From: Posidonia oceanica
Lineage: Eukaryota > Streptophyta > Magnoliopsida > Alismatales > Posidoniaceae
Direction of reading: 5' to 3'
Length of the DNA: 64,000 nucleotides
Assembly: GCA_037176725.1 (NCBI GenBank)
Contig: JAZBRS010000020.1
Location: forward strand, 91,644,001-91,708,000
In this document: positions 34,311-45,776 of the stretch, in pieces
Layout of the letters: every line of letters begins with the position of its first letter
Position numbering within the stretch: the first letter of the stretch is position 1
Program-made: the position numbers and the translations under genes
Notes under the pieces: generated by a model
What the model was told of the DNA's origin: nothing
Seen by the model: the letters and a program-made list of their open reading frames with translations, nothing else
Databases searched by the model: none

Positions 34311-35674
34311 TCAAGGGTAGTACCTTTTTAGGTGCAATGCATTCCAGGAGTCAGGAAGATCTGTCCCGTTCTGAGACAACCAATAGGCATTCCCTGGATA
34401 TGCAGCAAGCACTATGTAGGGCCCTTCCCAGTTTGGCTTTAACTTTCCCTTAGGGTGGGGCTTATTGTAAGGCAACACCTCTTTGAGCACTAGATCTCCA
34501 ATTTTAAATTTGCATTCGATTACTTTCTTTTGATAAGCCTTAGTTAACCTTTGTTGGTAGACACGCGTATGCTCGGCGGCTGCCAGCCGTTTCTCATCAA
34601 GAAGCTCTAAGTGAAGGAGCAAGGCCTGCCTCTTTTCTTCGGCGGACATTCCTCTATCAATTTGAACTCTTAATGAAGGGATCAAGATGTCACATGGGAC
34701 TACCGCCTCCATTCCAAAGGCCAAGGCACAGGGTGTTTGACTCGTTGCCATCCTTACGGTGGTGCGGTATGCCCATAATGCACTTACGAGCTTATCTGAC
34801 TAATCTGATCCCTTAGCGTCTTCTACCGTCTTCTTGATGATTTTTATTAAGGTTTTATTAGTAGCTTCTGCCTGTCCATTCCCTTGTGGGTAATACAGGG
34901 AGGAGTGATGTAGAGTGATACCGAATTTCTAGCATAACCGCTTGAACTCCTCCGAGATGAAGATTGGCCCGTTATCTGCTACTAAGGCTTTAGGCACCCT
35001 GAACCTTGCGATGATATTACGTTGTACATATCTGCATAGGGTTGTGGCCTCGATGTTCACAAACGCTTCTGCTTCTACCCATTTGGTGAAGACTCCGTTG
35101 CTGTAAGGATAAAGGTGTTGCCCTTGCCCTGATGGATGGGTCCTACCACATTGAAGGCCCACATGGAGAAGGGCCATGGTGTTGACAAAGCGTGAAGTGT
35201 TGAAGCTGGAGCATGAATCTTGTTGGCATGTAGTTGGCAACTCTTGTACCGCTTGACTTTGCTTGCACAGTCAGCTTCCATGGTAGGCCAGTAATACCCC
35301 CTTTTGATAATCACTTTGGCCATGAACTGGGAGTTGATGTGGCCCCTGCAGACTCCCTCATGTGTTTCCTTGAGGATTTCGGCTGATTCTGAAGCGTCCA
35401 CACATCTGAGTTCAATCCCTAGGGGTGTCCTCTGGAAGAGTGTGTTGGCTCTGATGTAGTACCTTGTAGCCATCCTCCCCAGTGCCTCTCTGTCCCTGGG
35501 AGTTGCATAGGTCGGGAAGGTGCCATCCTGTACATAGCTCCGTATGTCATAGTACCACGGGTTGCCATCATTGTTTATCTCCGTAGCTCCTTGATAACAG
35601 ACCTCTATGTGCATCATGTTTTCCTGGTTTGGTTCCTCTCTGAACTCCTGTATCCATTCTACGGCAGACTCCAC
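34311..35674 (-). pseudogene. int: Integrase of E2
   Basis: The frame begins near 35674 with an HHCC-like finger, HEGVCRGH... and YKSCQLH, in which one Cys of the CxxC pair is Tyr. The catalytic core follows: AFNVVGPI near 35160 where the first Asp is Asn, VADNGPIF near 34975 (second Asp present) and GQAEATNK near 34870 (Glu present). The C-terminal part (34311-34751) is open and ends in the conserved GKLKPNWEGPYIV segment. There is a frameshift near 35090 and a TAG in the core. Integrases insert the cDNA into the genome; this copy is inactive because of the lost Asp and frame breaks. Confidence 0.85.
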
Positions 35675-35744
35675 TGTTGGTGCTGATTTTCCACACCGTG
35701 ACGGATTGCTCGTCTGAACTGAAGGGGAACGAGGATGCCAATGA

Positions 35745-36215
35745 GGCCAGTGAATCGGCCAGGATGTTGTTGCTTCTGAGCATATGCATATACACTACTC
35801 TGTCAAACTTCTTCAATAAAGCTCTGGCTAAATTGCGATATTCCTACAGCTTTGGTGAGAGGGTCTTGTATTTGTTGAGGACTTATCGAATGACGAGCTG
35901 TGAGTCCCCAATTACCTTTAGCCTTCTTGCCCCGAGATCGAGAGCCATTCGTAGCCCTAGGATGAGTGCCTCATATTCTGCAATATTATTACTTGCTGAG
36001 AAGACTAGCTAGGCTGCAGTAGGGAGAACAATACCCTCTGGAGTGAGGAGTGTTGCTCCTATCTCGACGCCCTGTGAGTTAAGTGCTCCATCGAAATGGA
36101 GAGTCCATTCTCTGACAAGTGGCATGACACTACTGATCGCCAGTATTTCCTCGTTTGGAAAGTCTGTTGATACTGGCTGATATTCTGACATAGGTAGCTT
36201 GGCAAGTTGATCCAC
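35745..36215 (-). pseudogene. Second (archaeal-type) RNase H of E2
   Basis: Motifs in order are WTLHFDGALNSQG, NNIAEYEALILGL, VIGDSQLVI and NILADSLASLA, giving the four acidic positions of an RNase H fold. Its place after the retroviral RNase H and before integrase is diagnostic of the Tat lineage. Stops: TAG after 36009, TAA near 35868 and TAG near 35842. Confidence 0.85.
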
Positions 36216-37573
36216 GATAGCCTGCCCCTTGACTGCCTTCTAAGTGACAAACTGCAGGTCAAATTCAGTGAGGAGCATTTGCCAATGTGCTAGCCTTCCA
36301 GACAGTACAGGTTTCTTGAACATGTACTTGATAGGGTCTATCTTGGCTACATAGTAGAGTTTGTGTGCCAGAAAGTAGTGTCTGAGCTTTTGTGAGGGCC
36401 ACACTAAGGCTAGGCAGTGTCTCTCGATCTGGGAGTACTTTCTCTCTTACTCAATGAATGTTCTACTGAGATAATAAACCGCTTTTTCCTTCCTCCCAGC
36501 TTCACCATGTTGTGCTAGGACGACTCCCACCGAGTTATCAGTGACGGCCAAGTAAAGTAACAATGGCCTCTCGGGGACTGGAGCAGTCAATACTGGAGGA
36601 TTGAGGAGGTAGAGCTTTAGCTCATCAAAAGCCTTTTGACAGGTATGATCCCACTTGAATTTTGTACAGTCTTTTAAAAGCTCATAAAATGGTCTACACT
36701 TCTCTTCATGCTGAGAGATGAATCTACGGATGAACTGTAGTCTCCCTATGAGTCCTCTGAGTTCTTTGATATTCTTTGGCGGCGGCATGGCCGTTATGGC
36801 TTTAGCCTTTGTGGGATCTACTTCGATGCCCCTTTTACTCACTATGAAGCCGAGTAGTTTTCTAGCAGTGACCCCGAAGACACACTTCTTGGGGTTCATC
36901 TTGAGGTTGTACTGGTCTGCACTCCGGAGTACTCTTTCTAGTGCTTCAAAGTGTCCCTCTCTTGTCTTTGATTTTACTAACAGGTCATCCACATAGCATT
37001 CCATGCAATCGTGCATCATGTCGTGGAAGATTGCCATCATAGCCCTCTGATAGGTGGCTCCAGCATTCTTCAGTCCGAACGGCATAACCACGTAGCAATA
37101 GGTCCCCCATGGAGTGGTAAACGAGGTCTTCTCCTGATCTTCCTCTGCAAGTTTGATCTGGTTGTAACCTAAGAAACCATCCATGAATGAGAGCATTTCA
37201 TGGCCTGTAGTGTTGTCTATGAGAATGTCTATATGTGGGAGAGGGAAATCGTCTTTTGGGCATGCTTCATTGAGGTTCCTGTAGTCAATGCACACGTGCA
37301 CTTTGCCATCTTTCTTCATCACTGGAACTATGTTGGCAATCCACTCTGGATACACCACAACTCTGATGAACTTTGCCTTATGCAGTTTGTCTATCTCTTC
37401 TTTGACTTTTAAGGCAAGGTCTGGACGTAGACGCCAGAGCTTCTGCTTCGCTGTCTTTGCACCCCCTTAAGAGGGAGTCTGTGCTCTACCAGTAGTGATT
37501 CAAGCCCAGGCATTTCTTCGTAGATGAAAGCCAGTACCTTCACATATCTTCTGAGTAGCTTTGTCATTCTGGT
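36216..37573 (-). pseudogene. pol: Reverse transcriptase and RNase H of E2
   Basis: The frame 37358-36447 is open for 303 codons and covers YPEWIANIVPV, CIDYRNLNEACPKDDFPLPHID, MPFGLKNAGATYQR, the catalytic CYVDDLLVKS, LLGFIVSKRGIEVD and the RNase H start RPLLLYLAVTDNSVG. The RNase H continues to about 36216 after a TAA at 36444-36446 and a TAG near 36240. Upstream of 37358 the conserved RT lead-in (EEMPGL...HRLPL...RRLRPD) is present in another frame, with a frameshift near 37460. The RT copies the element RNA into cDNA. Confidence 0.92.
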
Positions 37574-38149
37574 TCATTCATCTGAGCTGAGGGCAGAGCT
37601 TATCCGAACCGTTCTTGGATCATCTTCAGTCCCCAGATTGATTTCTTCTGTTTCTTCAGTGGTAGCCTTGGTCTGCTCATCATATTTTTTCATCATTTCT
37701 TCAAAGATGGCAGAGTCTACCGATTCTTCATCATCTGGGTCTTCTTCTGTATCCACCAATTCGTAGACTTCATAGTTTCTAGTGTTCTTGTTGGTCGTGT
37801 TTGACACTTCTTCGACCTGAAAGATGGCATGCGACGTGGCTAGCTCCTGTGGTAGCGCCGTGATGTAATGACATACTTGGACTGTCTGGGTGACTGGCCC
37901 CTTCCTGTTTTGACCTGTACGCTCAGCAGATGGATTAGATGCCTTTTGTGAGGACATGGCGGCGGTTAGGCCATCCCTGCCATGCCCTCGGCTACTTTCC
38001 CCACTATTATTAGCTAAACTAGGAAGTAAATTACTGGAAAGTAAATTGTGCGAAAATAAAATGTAGGAATTAAAAGCAGGAAAGAAATTGCTCACAAGGC
38101 TAGGGTGATTGCCCCTACGTTTGCTTTCGTGGTGGAACCAGCGTGCCAT
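37574..38149 (-). pseudogene. RT N-terminal linker of E2
   Basis: Acidic linker ending in INLGTEDDPRTVRISSALSSDE, the segment that normally precedes RT in Tat polyproteins; a TGA interrupts it at its end. The part 38035-38095 could be a short intron (minus-strand GTGAGC...TTTCCAG, 61 nt), at the place where Ogre elements have theirs. Confidence 0.6.
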
Positions 38150-38155
38150 TGGGCG

Positions 38156-38719
38156 TTAGACTGTGGCCCCGGCCCCTTCTTGCTTAGAGGGGCAAGGCCA
38201 TAGGTCGCTGAAGAGGCTGGTGAGTTCACAGAGGGGATCAGTGTCCTCTGTTTCAGTGTCTTTAGAGGAGATTCCAGAGGAGTCAGTTACTGAGACATCT
38301 AGAGGTAGGGAAACCTTTGGAGAAGAGGGGAGGATGATGCCAGGGACCTCTTTCGTGCAGGGGGAAGAGGTTGGTGCTTTTGTCTCGAGATCCATCAGGA
38401 TGTCGAGGATGATCGTGTTAGGAGCTTCTTCAGAGTGGGGGGAAGAGGTTGGTGCTTTTGTCTCGGGATCCGTCACGATGTCGAGGATGAACGTGTCAGG
38501 AACTTCTTCAGAGTGGGGGGAAGAAGTTGGTGCTGCTGTTGTTGAATTTGCTGGGACGTTGGGAATTGTATCTGCCTCTCGCTTGTCGTGTATCTGCAAC
38601 CCGACTGATATAAAATGATTTGATAAGGACCATGCTAAGGGCTTGCTTAGACTTGAATGCCCGAGGTACCCTAACCCTATGCTTCCACACTCTTCGGGGG
38701 TTCCAAGCGCATCTGTCAT
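38156..38719 (-). CDS. Repeat-bearing linker of the E2 polyprotein
   Basis: An open frame of 187 codons between the G-patch and the RT lead-in. It holds three tandem 26-residue units beginning APTSSP, rich in Ser, Pro, Asp and Glu (78-bp repeats at about 38340-38560). I do not recognise a domain; an acidic flexible linker of the polyprotein is the likeliest reading. Confidence 0.5.
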   Translation of the reverse strand: MTDALGTPEECGSIGLGYLGHSSLSKPLAWSLSNHFISVGLQIHDKREADTIPNVPANSTTAAPTSSPHSEEVPDTFILDIVTDPETKAPTSSPHSEEAPNTIILDILMDLETKAPTSSPCTKEVPGIILPSSPKVSLPLDVSVTDSSGISSKDTETEDTDPLCELTSLFSDLWPCPSKQEGAGATV

Positions 38720-38728
38720 TCCTTGCTC

Positions 38729-39560
38729 TTAGTGACCAAGTCCCTTCCTAGGGGTGTACCCTATTTTGAGAAGGATCTCCCACGACCTCTTCATGTGATC
38801 CGGGAAGTGATACTGGTTCATATCAATGCTTCGAGAGGTGAAAATCTGTTTTACATGGTTTACGACCTCGGCTGCAGAGTCCCTAGTCCATGGTGTCGGT
38901 GTGGTGGTTGGGATTGTTACTAGATTTGCCTCTGCTTCCATTGGCTCATCTCCCAACACTTTGATTATCTTCCCTTGGTGAGGGAATTTCATACATTGAT
39001 GGTGTGGGGAGGTGACTGCCTTGATTTCTTCAATCCATTGGCCCCCCTAGAATGAGTCGATATGAGATTGGTGCATCGACTATGATTAATTCTATGTCTG
39101 TTTGAAGGGGACGAATGGTGACTCTGACGGTGATTTTCCCTAGAGCCAATTTTTTATTGTTACCATACCCTAATACAGTTAGAGCTACCGGGCATAAATG
39201 AGACCTTGTTGGCCCGATCAGCTATAGAGTATCCAGGGAGCATACATTTAGGATTGCCCCTGTGTCAACTAGTACACCACAGAGTTTATAATTGTTTATC
39301 ACAATTGTAACGCTTAGAGGCAAAGTCCTTCTTTCTAGAGGGGCCAATTCAGAGTCGGTGAAAAATAAGGTAGGCTCTATGAATACAGTGGCTGCAACGG
39401 CCGCCAAAGTCTCGACAGGTATGTCTTCTGGTACCTGAGCTTTCTTCAGCACCTTCATCAGAATGTCTCGGTGTTTTTTGGAGGCTTTGATTAGCTCAAA
39501 GACCGAGATCTTTGCCTGTGTTTTCTTGAGCTGCTGTAAGACATCAAACTCACCCTCCAC
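38729..39560 (-). pseudogene. Second retropepsin-like domain and G-patch of E2
   Basis: 39560-39222 encodes KISVFELIKASKKHRDI, then VINNYKLCGVLVDTGAILNVCS, with a protease flap lead-in and the catalytic DTGA. After a stop it continues with LTVLGYGNN and RLILGGPMD, the usual ending of retropepsins but weakened. 38992-38729 encodes a segment ending in SWEILLKIGYTPRKGLGH, a G-patch (GYxPxKGLG), known at the protease end in several retroelements. Frameshifts separate the pieces. The G-patch probably binds nucleic acid; the domain pair is diverged from protease 1 about 0.8 kb upstream. Confidence 0.7.
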
Positions 39561-40037
39561 TCTTCTGGAAACATGGAATTCTTGGTGAGGTGGAGATGTG
39601 GCTCGCTTTATATTGGGCGGAGGCGGCGTGACCTGATTGGAAATTCACCCTGTCCTGGTGATGGGGGCCTGTTGAGCCTGATGATGCCCTCCTCCAGCCG
39701 TAGTAGATTTAAGAAATGATGTGGGCCTTCTAAGCAAGGACTGCCCCTGATTTACGGGCAGAAGAAAAGAGTTCGGCTGTGCAGGTCTTTGGATTTGAGC
39801 ATATCCCTAGGTGACCTGACCGCCTGCAAGATGCTAAAATCCCTGAATGCTTGTGGCCTCACCGTCCCAATACTCGCCTATCGGCAATGTGCCACTTTTG
39901 TATGGCGCTGGTTCTTGGAATTCATTGGGGTATGGCATCCAGATCATCGCTAGGTTTGTCTCATGATCTACTTTGACAGTGATCACTTCCCCGTGGAACT
40001 TGAATTTGATGCACTGGTGTGCTGGGGACGCAATGGC
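39561..40037 (-). other. Linker between the two protease domains of E2
   Basis: Translates on the minus strand, with stops, into the end of protease 1 (KFKFHGEVITVKVD) followed by Pro/Gln-rich sequence; no separate domain is seen. Confidence 0.5.
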
Positions 40038-40334
40038 TCAAATCTCCGCCAGCCAGGATCTTCCCAGGATCAGTGGTTCTGATAAATCATGCTCCATCAC
40101 CACGACGGTGGTAATGCTGGTGAGGGGGCTAATGGTGATTTCTAGCTGAATAGTCCCTAGTGCTTCTGTTCGGCTATTGTCATAGCCCTGGCATAGGACG
40201 TTCTGCCTGGTAATTTCCTCTTCCTCTATGTCCAGGTAGTCAAGAGTGGTTATCGAGCACGCACTTCGACTAGCCCCGGTATCTACAAGTGTGCCGGGAA
40301 GTAGGTAACCATTAATGTCCATAGTGATAATCAA
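40038..40334 (-). CDS. Retropepsin (protease 1) of E2
   Basis: Open for 98 codons. Motifs are DINGYLLPGTLVDTGASRSACS with catalytic DTGAS, a middle strand region, and LSEPLILGRSWL, the conserved ILGR ending. It would cut the gag-pol polyprotein. It lies between the acidic gag C-terminus (40455-40733) and the second protease-like domain. Confidence 0.85.
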   Translation of the reverse strand: MIITMDINGYLLPGTLVDTGASRSACSITTLDYLDIEEEEITRQNVLCQGYDNSRTEALGTIQLEITISPLTSITTVVVMEHDLSEPLILGRSWLAEI

Positions 40335-40454
40335 AGGGCGCAGGCGTTCTTTCGGAGCGGGTAATTCTGAGTCCTTGAAGACTACATTCCTTCGCTCGAA
40401 TCCTGTGATGATTTCCCAAGACAGTACAAAAGGATCTGCCTCATTGTCAAGCTC

Positions 40455-42293
40455 CTATGGTGGTTCCCCTCTAGGGAGGAAGTTGAAGTGCCTGAGGAGT
40501 ACAAGGTCATTCGTAGCTTTCTCTTCATCCGGCATTTCCTCATATTCCTTATGGAAATCCCAATCTGTGGACCCTTGTTCAGAGTGTATTTCCTGAATAT
40601 CTAGTTCCCTACTTTCTGCATCTGAAAGGACTAGTTCCAGATTTGATTCTAGAAGATGAATGGCCACTAGCTCGGACTCAGCCTTTGATGGACTATCTCT
40701 TACTTCCAGATGTGCTACTGGATGGTTGGGCATGGGATTCTGATGTATCTGTAATTTGTGCTATCCTGCCCGGGCCTCCCTTAGTCTGTCCCTGAGGGCT
40801 GGCCACATTATTTCCCCTTTATCATTTAGGTCATAAATTTTATCCTTCAACACAAAACATTTGTCCAGGGTATGTCCATTTTTCTGATGCTACGCACAGT
40901 ACTTGGACATGTTTGTGTTGGGAGCATTGGGCTTAGGAATTGGGAGCTGCAAATCCCCACTCTCGACTAGCATCCTGAAGATGTCCGAGAGTGCTTCAGG
41001 GAGTGGTGGATAGTTCTGCCTTCTTGGCCCCCTGTGTACCTGCAGTGGAGGAATATTGTTGTAGCTCCTCTGCCCTAGTGGTGGTCCCCTGTACTGATTA
41101 TTTGCTTGCCCCTGTTGGGCATTCATGGGGAAATTTGGGTGTTGGGGTTGGAATTGCTGAGGTGGCTGCCTTGGTGGTTCTGCCTGCTGGAACTGAGGCT
41201 GTTGAAAGTGCTGGCCCTTCCATGTGGCATGGATAGCTATGCCATGCTTCTTGTGACACCCTCCATTGTGTGTCCTGCAGTCTTCTATCTGTTCTTCCCC
41301 TCAAGCTCTAGGAATGGCAACTCTTCCCTGTTGCACATGACCTTAGCAGCCCGCTCGTATAGCTGCGGGTAAGTGTGGAAGTCACCCACCAATAGCCTAG
41401 TCCTGAGCATCCCCGTGGTATTTCTGGTTATGATTTCCATGGCCTATCCCTCGAGTATGTAGCATTCTGACCGAGCAGCCATGTCCCTCCATCTGCTTGC
41501 AAAGGTAACAAAATCTTCGTTGGGCCTCATCCTCTCAGCAGTGAGGTCGCTGGCAGTGGGTTTATGAGGCACCCGATGGCTGTATTGGTTCAGGAATTTT
41601 CCTTCAACTACCCTGAAATCCTGAAGATCATAGATGGTGAGGGTGTCGAACCATTTTAGAGCTTCTCCTTCAAGGGTCTTGAAGAAGAGATATACAACCA
41701 GCCCGTATCATAACGGTATGGCAGAGTATCTATGGCGAAAGCAGCCAGATGATTCCTGGGATCCTCTATTCCGTTGTACCTCCTCATCTTCGGCATTTTG
41801 AACCTTGGGGGAAGGGTGAGGTGAGGGAATTTGGAAGTGTCATAGCCTATTGGCGCTTTCGATGTGACCCTGGCCTCTGCTAGTGCTTCGGCAATCATCC
41901 TCTTGAGGTCTGACCCTAGTGCAGTGTGTGGCCCCTGGCTTGGGTGCTCGAGTGTTTGATGAAGTAGTGATGGGTTATGTGGTGGAGGGAAGAGTGAGGA
42001 TTGGGGTGGAGTATGGTAGTATTGCATGTTAGTGGGATGTTGTGGTGGGTATGATATTCCGGGATATGATGTTCCAGGATATTGCGGGACGTAATGAGTT
42101 GTGTATGGTGGGGTTGGATGGATGGAAGGGTAGGTGGGCGTTGCGTGGTATTGTGGGAATGAACCTTGGGTAGGGAAGTTGATGGTGGGATTTGGTGTGG
42201 CATGTGTGCAAGTGGGCGTGGTGAATGAGCCGTAGTGGTAGTTTGGGCAGTAGTGCCCATGGATGTTCGAGGTTTGTGGGTCTTTACACGCAA
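40455..42293 (-). pseudogene. gag: gag of E2
   Basis: Pieces in several frames. 42027-41656 has a Pro/His-rich start, then YDTSKFPHLTLPPRFKMPKM and DPRNHLAAF, the gag core. 41126-40890 is Gln/Pro-rich and ends at a zinc-knuckle-like motif, YCA.HQKNGHTLDKC, cut by a TAG at 40887-40889. 40733-40455 is an acidic C-terminal stretch. Several stops and frameshifts, especially at 41650-41130, show that it is dead. Gag normally forms the particle and packages RNA. Confidence 0.75.
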
Positions 42294-44014
42294 GGTGTTG
42301 CCTAGCTAGGGATTGCTACACCTCGTCGGTCTCTTCTTCGATTGGATAAGAAGCAGTCACGACGGGGGGTACAACAAGGGAAGTCGCCTCGGGATGTGAA
42401 TGCTCAAGCGGGGCGTTCTGTGCTTGAGAGTGATTTGCCTCACTTCCTTCTTCATATGTTGAACTCTTGTTGAGTTCTGAATCAGTGTTGTAGTCGAAGG
42501 GGATGGTGGTGTGCGGGAACTTTCACCAACCTACCGCTTTCAGGAAACCCAGGGTTCCTGGTGCTTCTGTCTGGGAAGTTGGAGGGTCGAGGAAGAACCC
42601 ATTCGGGCCCCAGCCTGGTTGTTCCGTGGAGGTAAAGGTGGAAGATGTGCCAGTACGCTCTATTATAAAACTATTCTTTAAACTATTACAAATAACTAGA
42701 AAAGGAAATTATAGACTAAATGACACTACTTAATATAGACTCGATGAAAGTAAAAGAGAATAAACTAAAAGAAGCAGTCGTTGTTCTGATGCTCTTGCAA
42801 CTTGTTAATGGTGACAGTTAAATCCCTGCAAACAATGCACACTGGAACGGAACGTCTACCCTGCCGTCGCCTGTAAGTCAGGCGACCAAACAAGTCATCG
42901 GTTTTAATGGCAGCTGAGCGAGACGCCTTCTGAACAGGTGGCTCAGTACCTGTTCTTCCAGTAGCCAAGGTCTGTTCTAGACAAACCACGCAACAAACAG
43001 GAAAATAAAAACAAAGCAAGTTTCAGACAGGTCATAGGTTTTTACTTGTTGAAGTGAATAATTAATCAGTTAATTAAACTTGCATGTTCACAATTAATGG
43101 GATTTTTGGCTTATGGGTAGCACTCTTTGACCTTCGTTCAAGGTCTACCAAGAGGGCCTAGGCAGCAGGTTTGTCTCTCTAAAAAGGAGCCCACCACCTA
43201 GGATTCTGTCCTTAAGATCGGCCCTTATCAAACCATAAAACAGTAAATAAACAAGGAATACCAAAGTATCAAGTATCTACTAAGGATTATTTTTGACTTA
43301 CGAAAGAGGAGTAAAAAAAAAACCCTAGGACACCTTGAGTTCTTAATCTAACTGTCCTAACCAAACAGAGTATGGGTGAGCGACTTGCATTGGCCCGGTT
43401 CGCTCTGTATGATTATTCTAGTTAGAGAAAGAGATCTCAAGGAACTCTAAATTTAATATCAAAGAAATAGTTTCCACCTTAAGGGTGGACACAAGCAAGC
43501 CTTAAATCTGAATAAAAGCCAAAATAATTACAGTGGACAGGATTTAATTAGATTTTAAGCTACTGCAGACCTAAAAAAGAACAACACATGCTACTGAAAA
43601 TAATAGAAGATCTACAGTGAAATAAAAACCCAGATCCAGTCATCTGTGATGGGTGCATCTGGAATAGTCACCATACTGGACTGCGACTTACTCAGACGCC
43701 TATTAACTGGGTGGCTGGAAATCGGATGTTTTTTGTTTTCAGAACAGTAGCAACCCGACCCTCTATGACCGTAGACAGGAGGTTGTCGTTGCCTCAAAGT
43801 GCTAATGAGACCTCTTGCCTTGAGATCAAGGTGGTTGGGTTAGAAAACTGTTCTAATGTCAAAAAAAAAAAAAAAAACTACGAGGTTTAGGAGTTGTGAA
43901 AAGCCTAAGCGCACGGCCTCCTAAACTGAAAACAACAAAGAAAACAACTAGATCTAAAGAAGGAAGTGAAGGAAGGAAGGAAAAAACTCACGTAGCACAG
44001 AGGGTTGGCTAAAG
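42294..44014 (-). other. E2 leader between PBS and gag
   Basis: No gene is supported. One 21-nt palindromic unit lies at 42866-42886; short A-rich runs occur at 43310-43325 and 43860-43880. Confidence 0.6.
42866..42886. repeat. 21-nt palindromic unit in the E2 leader
   Basis: GTCGCCTG, five bases, CAGGCGAC: a perfect 8-bp stem in 21 nt. Confidence 0.75.
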
Positions 44015-44034
44015 CCGTCCCACCGTGATCGCCA
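44015..44034 (-). other. Primer binding site of E2
   Basis: On the minus strand TGGCGATCACGGTGGGA starts 4 nt after the LTR end. It resembles the complement of the 3' end of plant tRNA-Arg(UCG) with about two mismatches, recalled from memory. Ogre-type elements are known to use tRNA-Arg. Confidence 0.65.
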
Positions 44035-44657
44035 GTTCTGTAGATGTGGATTTGGAGGGTGTTTATGAAGATGACTGTGCTTCCACGTACGTTGTCAACT
44101 TTGTTGTGATCGCCACTTATCAATGGACGGACAAGGCGTCTGGGGAGATGATGATGATGTGGGTAGTTGCCTCACTGGATCGACGGTAGGGTATCGTCCA
44201 GCGGCTTCCTCGTATTACGTGAGCGGATTCCTTTTCCTTCAAAAAAACAAGTAACAAAAGATCTGGATGAGTTCATGTGTAGTAAATCGATCAAACAAAT
44301 AGGTTATAACATAAATAAATGCAACTAATACTAACCGGGGGTTGTTCCCCGCATGCATATACCATGAATCTAATCTAAAGAATGGAATAATGAAAATAAA
44401 GAGAATGGAAGATGATACTCCCTTCACCCTCGTGCTGTATGCAATGGGATGAGGAAGCAGAGGCACAGTTGGAGCTCCGGGAATCCTTGAGATCTCTGGG
44501 ATTCAAGGTGGGATACGGTGATCTAGGGTTTCCGGATCGAAGGTGGAGGCTAGGGTTCCTCTCTTAGAAGATAATGGACTTTGTCTCCTTGAAAACCTAA
44601 AAATTGACCACCTCCTCGATCTCCCTTTTTCGGTCCCCCGAGAACTGACTCACGGAA

Positions 44658-44667
44658 CCTTTTTATA
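44658..44667 (-). promoter_or_regulatory. TATA box of the E2 5' LTR
   Basis: TATAAAAAGG on the minus strand; this is the promoter that would drive the genomic RNA. The closest 21-nt palindromic unit starts 75 nt upstream. Confidence 0.75.
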
Positions 44668-44742
44668 GGTTCGTGGGGCATGGGTGGCTTAGACCAAAGA
44701 AGGTTCTAGAAGTTTCTAGAGGGGAACTGATATTTAGGGCTA

Positions 44743-45262
44743 GTCACCTCCTAGGCAGGCGACTGGCGTAAATATCTCCCGAGAAGATCGTGGAAATGCT
44801 GGGGAAACACCGCGTGACTAGGTTAGCGGGGAGTCCAAGTCAGTCAGTCGCCTGTAACATAGGCACCTAACTGTGGCACTAATCCAACAACTAAAAGATT
44901 TGTTTCTGATTTCTAGGAGATAAATCTTGGATTGGTTTCTGATTTTTAGGAAGATAAATCACTGATTAAAAAACGTGTTTTAGAAAGAGCTAGGTCTTAA
45001 TTTGGAAGCCACCTAGGATTTTCTAGATTTATTCCTTTCCTTAATTGATTATATGATTTTTATATGATATATCATATATTAAATACTTGAAAACCATGGA
45101 AATATCGATAATGTAGAAAAAGCATTATAATAAATTATAAAGCCTCCCCATGTATTATATTAATGTCAAGGATATTAATTGTCAAGCTAGAGAGAGTGAG
45201 AAATTGCTAGTCGCCTGTCTCAAAGGCGCCTACACATTCCAATCGCCCCTCTGAAAGGCACT
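44743..45262. repeat. 21-nt palindromic units in the U3 of the E2 5' LTR
   Basis: Units at 44743-44763, 44847-44867, 45210-45230 and about 45242-45262, all on the upstream side of the TATA box. Confidence 0.75.
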
Positions 45263-45776
45263 TGGATGTGCCGCTGCTTTGGGAAGCAACTAGCTAGGTC
45301 TTTTGTGTTTTTAGCTCTGTCTTTTAAGTTAATCCAGAAAAACATGATAAAAGCCCGGAAAACTTCAGAAATCTCATGAAATCGTAAAAACATCTTCTTT
45401 AACTCAAATCTGTCACTGATCTGAGTAGGAGAAAGGATGCTCAAGGTAGTCGGACTTGCCACGAGTCTGAGTGCACTAGCTATGCCACAGCTAACAGCCT
45501 TGAGTCAAGTAAAATCAAGCGATGCTTTAAACAAATCACGGAAAATCTGGAAAATGTGTTATTAAGCCTTGGTTGTGTGATATGGGGCGCCTAGTTGGTT
45601 CCTATCCTCTAAGAACTCTTAGAAATGCGAAAATAGGATATCTACAGACACCCATTAAAATGTCATCCTACATCTTCGCATTGCATCGGGCTGGCAGCCC
45701 TAACTGCTCGGTTGACACCCGTTAAAATGTCACCTCGAGCTGGCAGCCCTAACTGCTCAGCGATAGGTCCGTTAAC

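Larger units (their letters stand above)
25778..45646 (-). mobile_element. E2: complete Tat-type Ty3/gypsy element, 19.9 kb
   Basis: LTRs at 25778-27357 and 44039-45646 both run from TGTAGATGTGG to TATCTACA; the element is flanked by GACAC at 25773-25777 and 45647-45651. The minus strand has a PBS beside the right LTR and a polypurine tract beside the left LTR, so the right LTR is the 5' one. Order in the sense of the element: leader, gag, protease 1, protease 2 with G-patch, linker, RT-RNase H, second RNase H, integrase, then an antisense spliced PMD gene, then the 3' LTR. Many frames are broken. By eye the LTRs differ at roughly 5 percent of the first 390 positions, so the insertion is not recent. 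Confidence 0.92.
44039..45646 (-). mobile_element. 5' LTR of E2 (1608 bp)
   Basis: Same ends as the left LTR. The minus-strand TATA box is at 44658-44667. 21-nt units lie at 44743-44763, 44847-44867 and 45210-45230, with a weaker one from 45242. The unit at 44847 is cut down in the other LTR. Confidence 0.92.
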
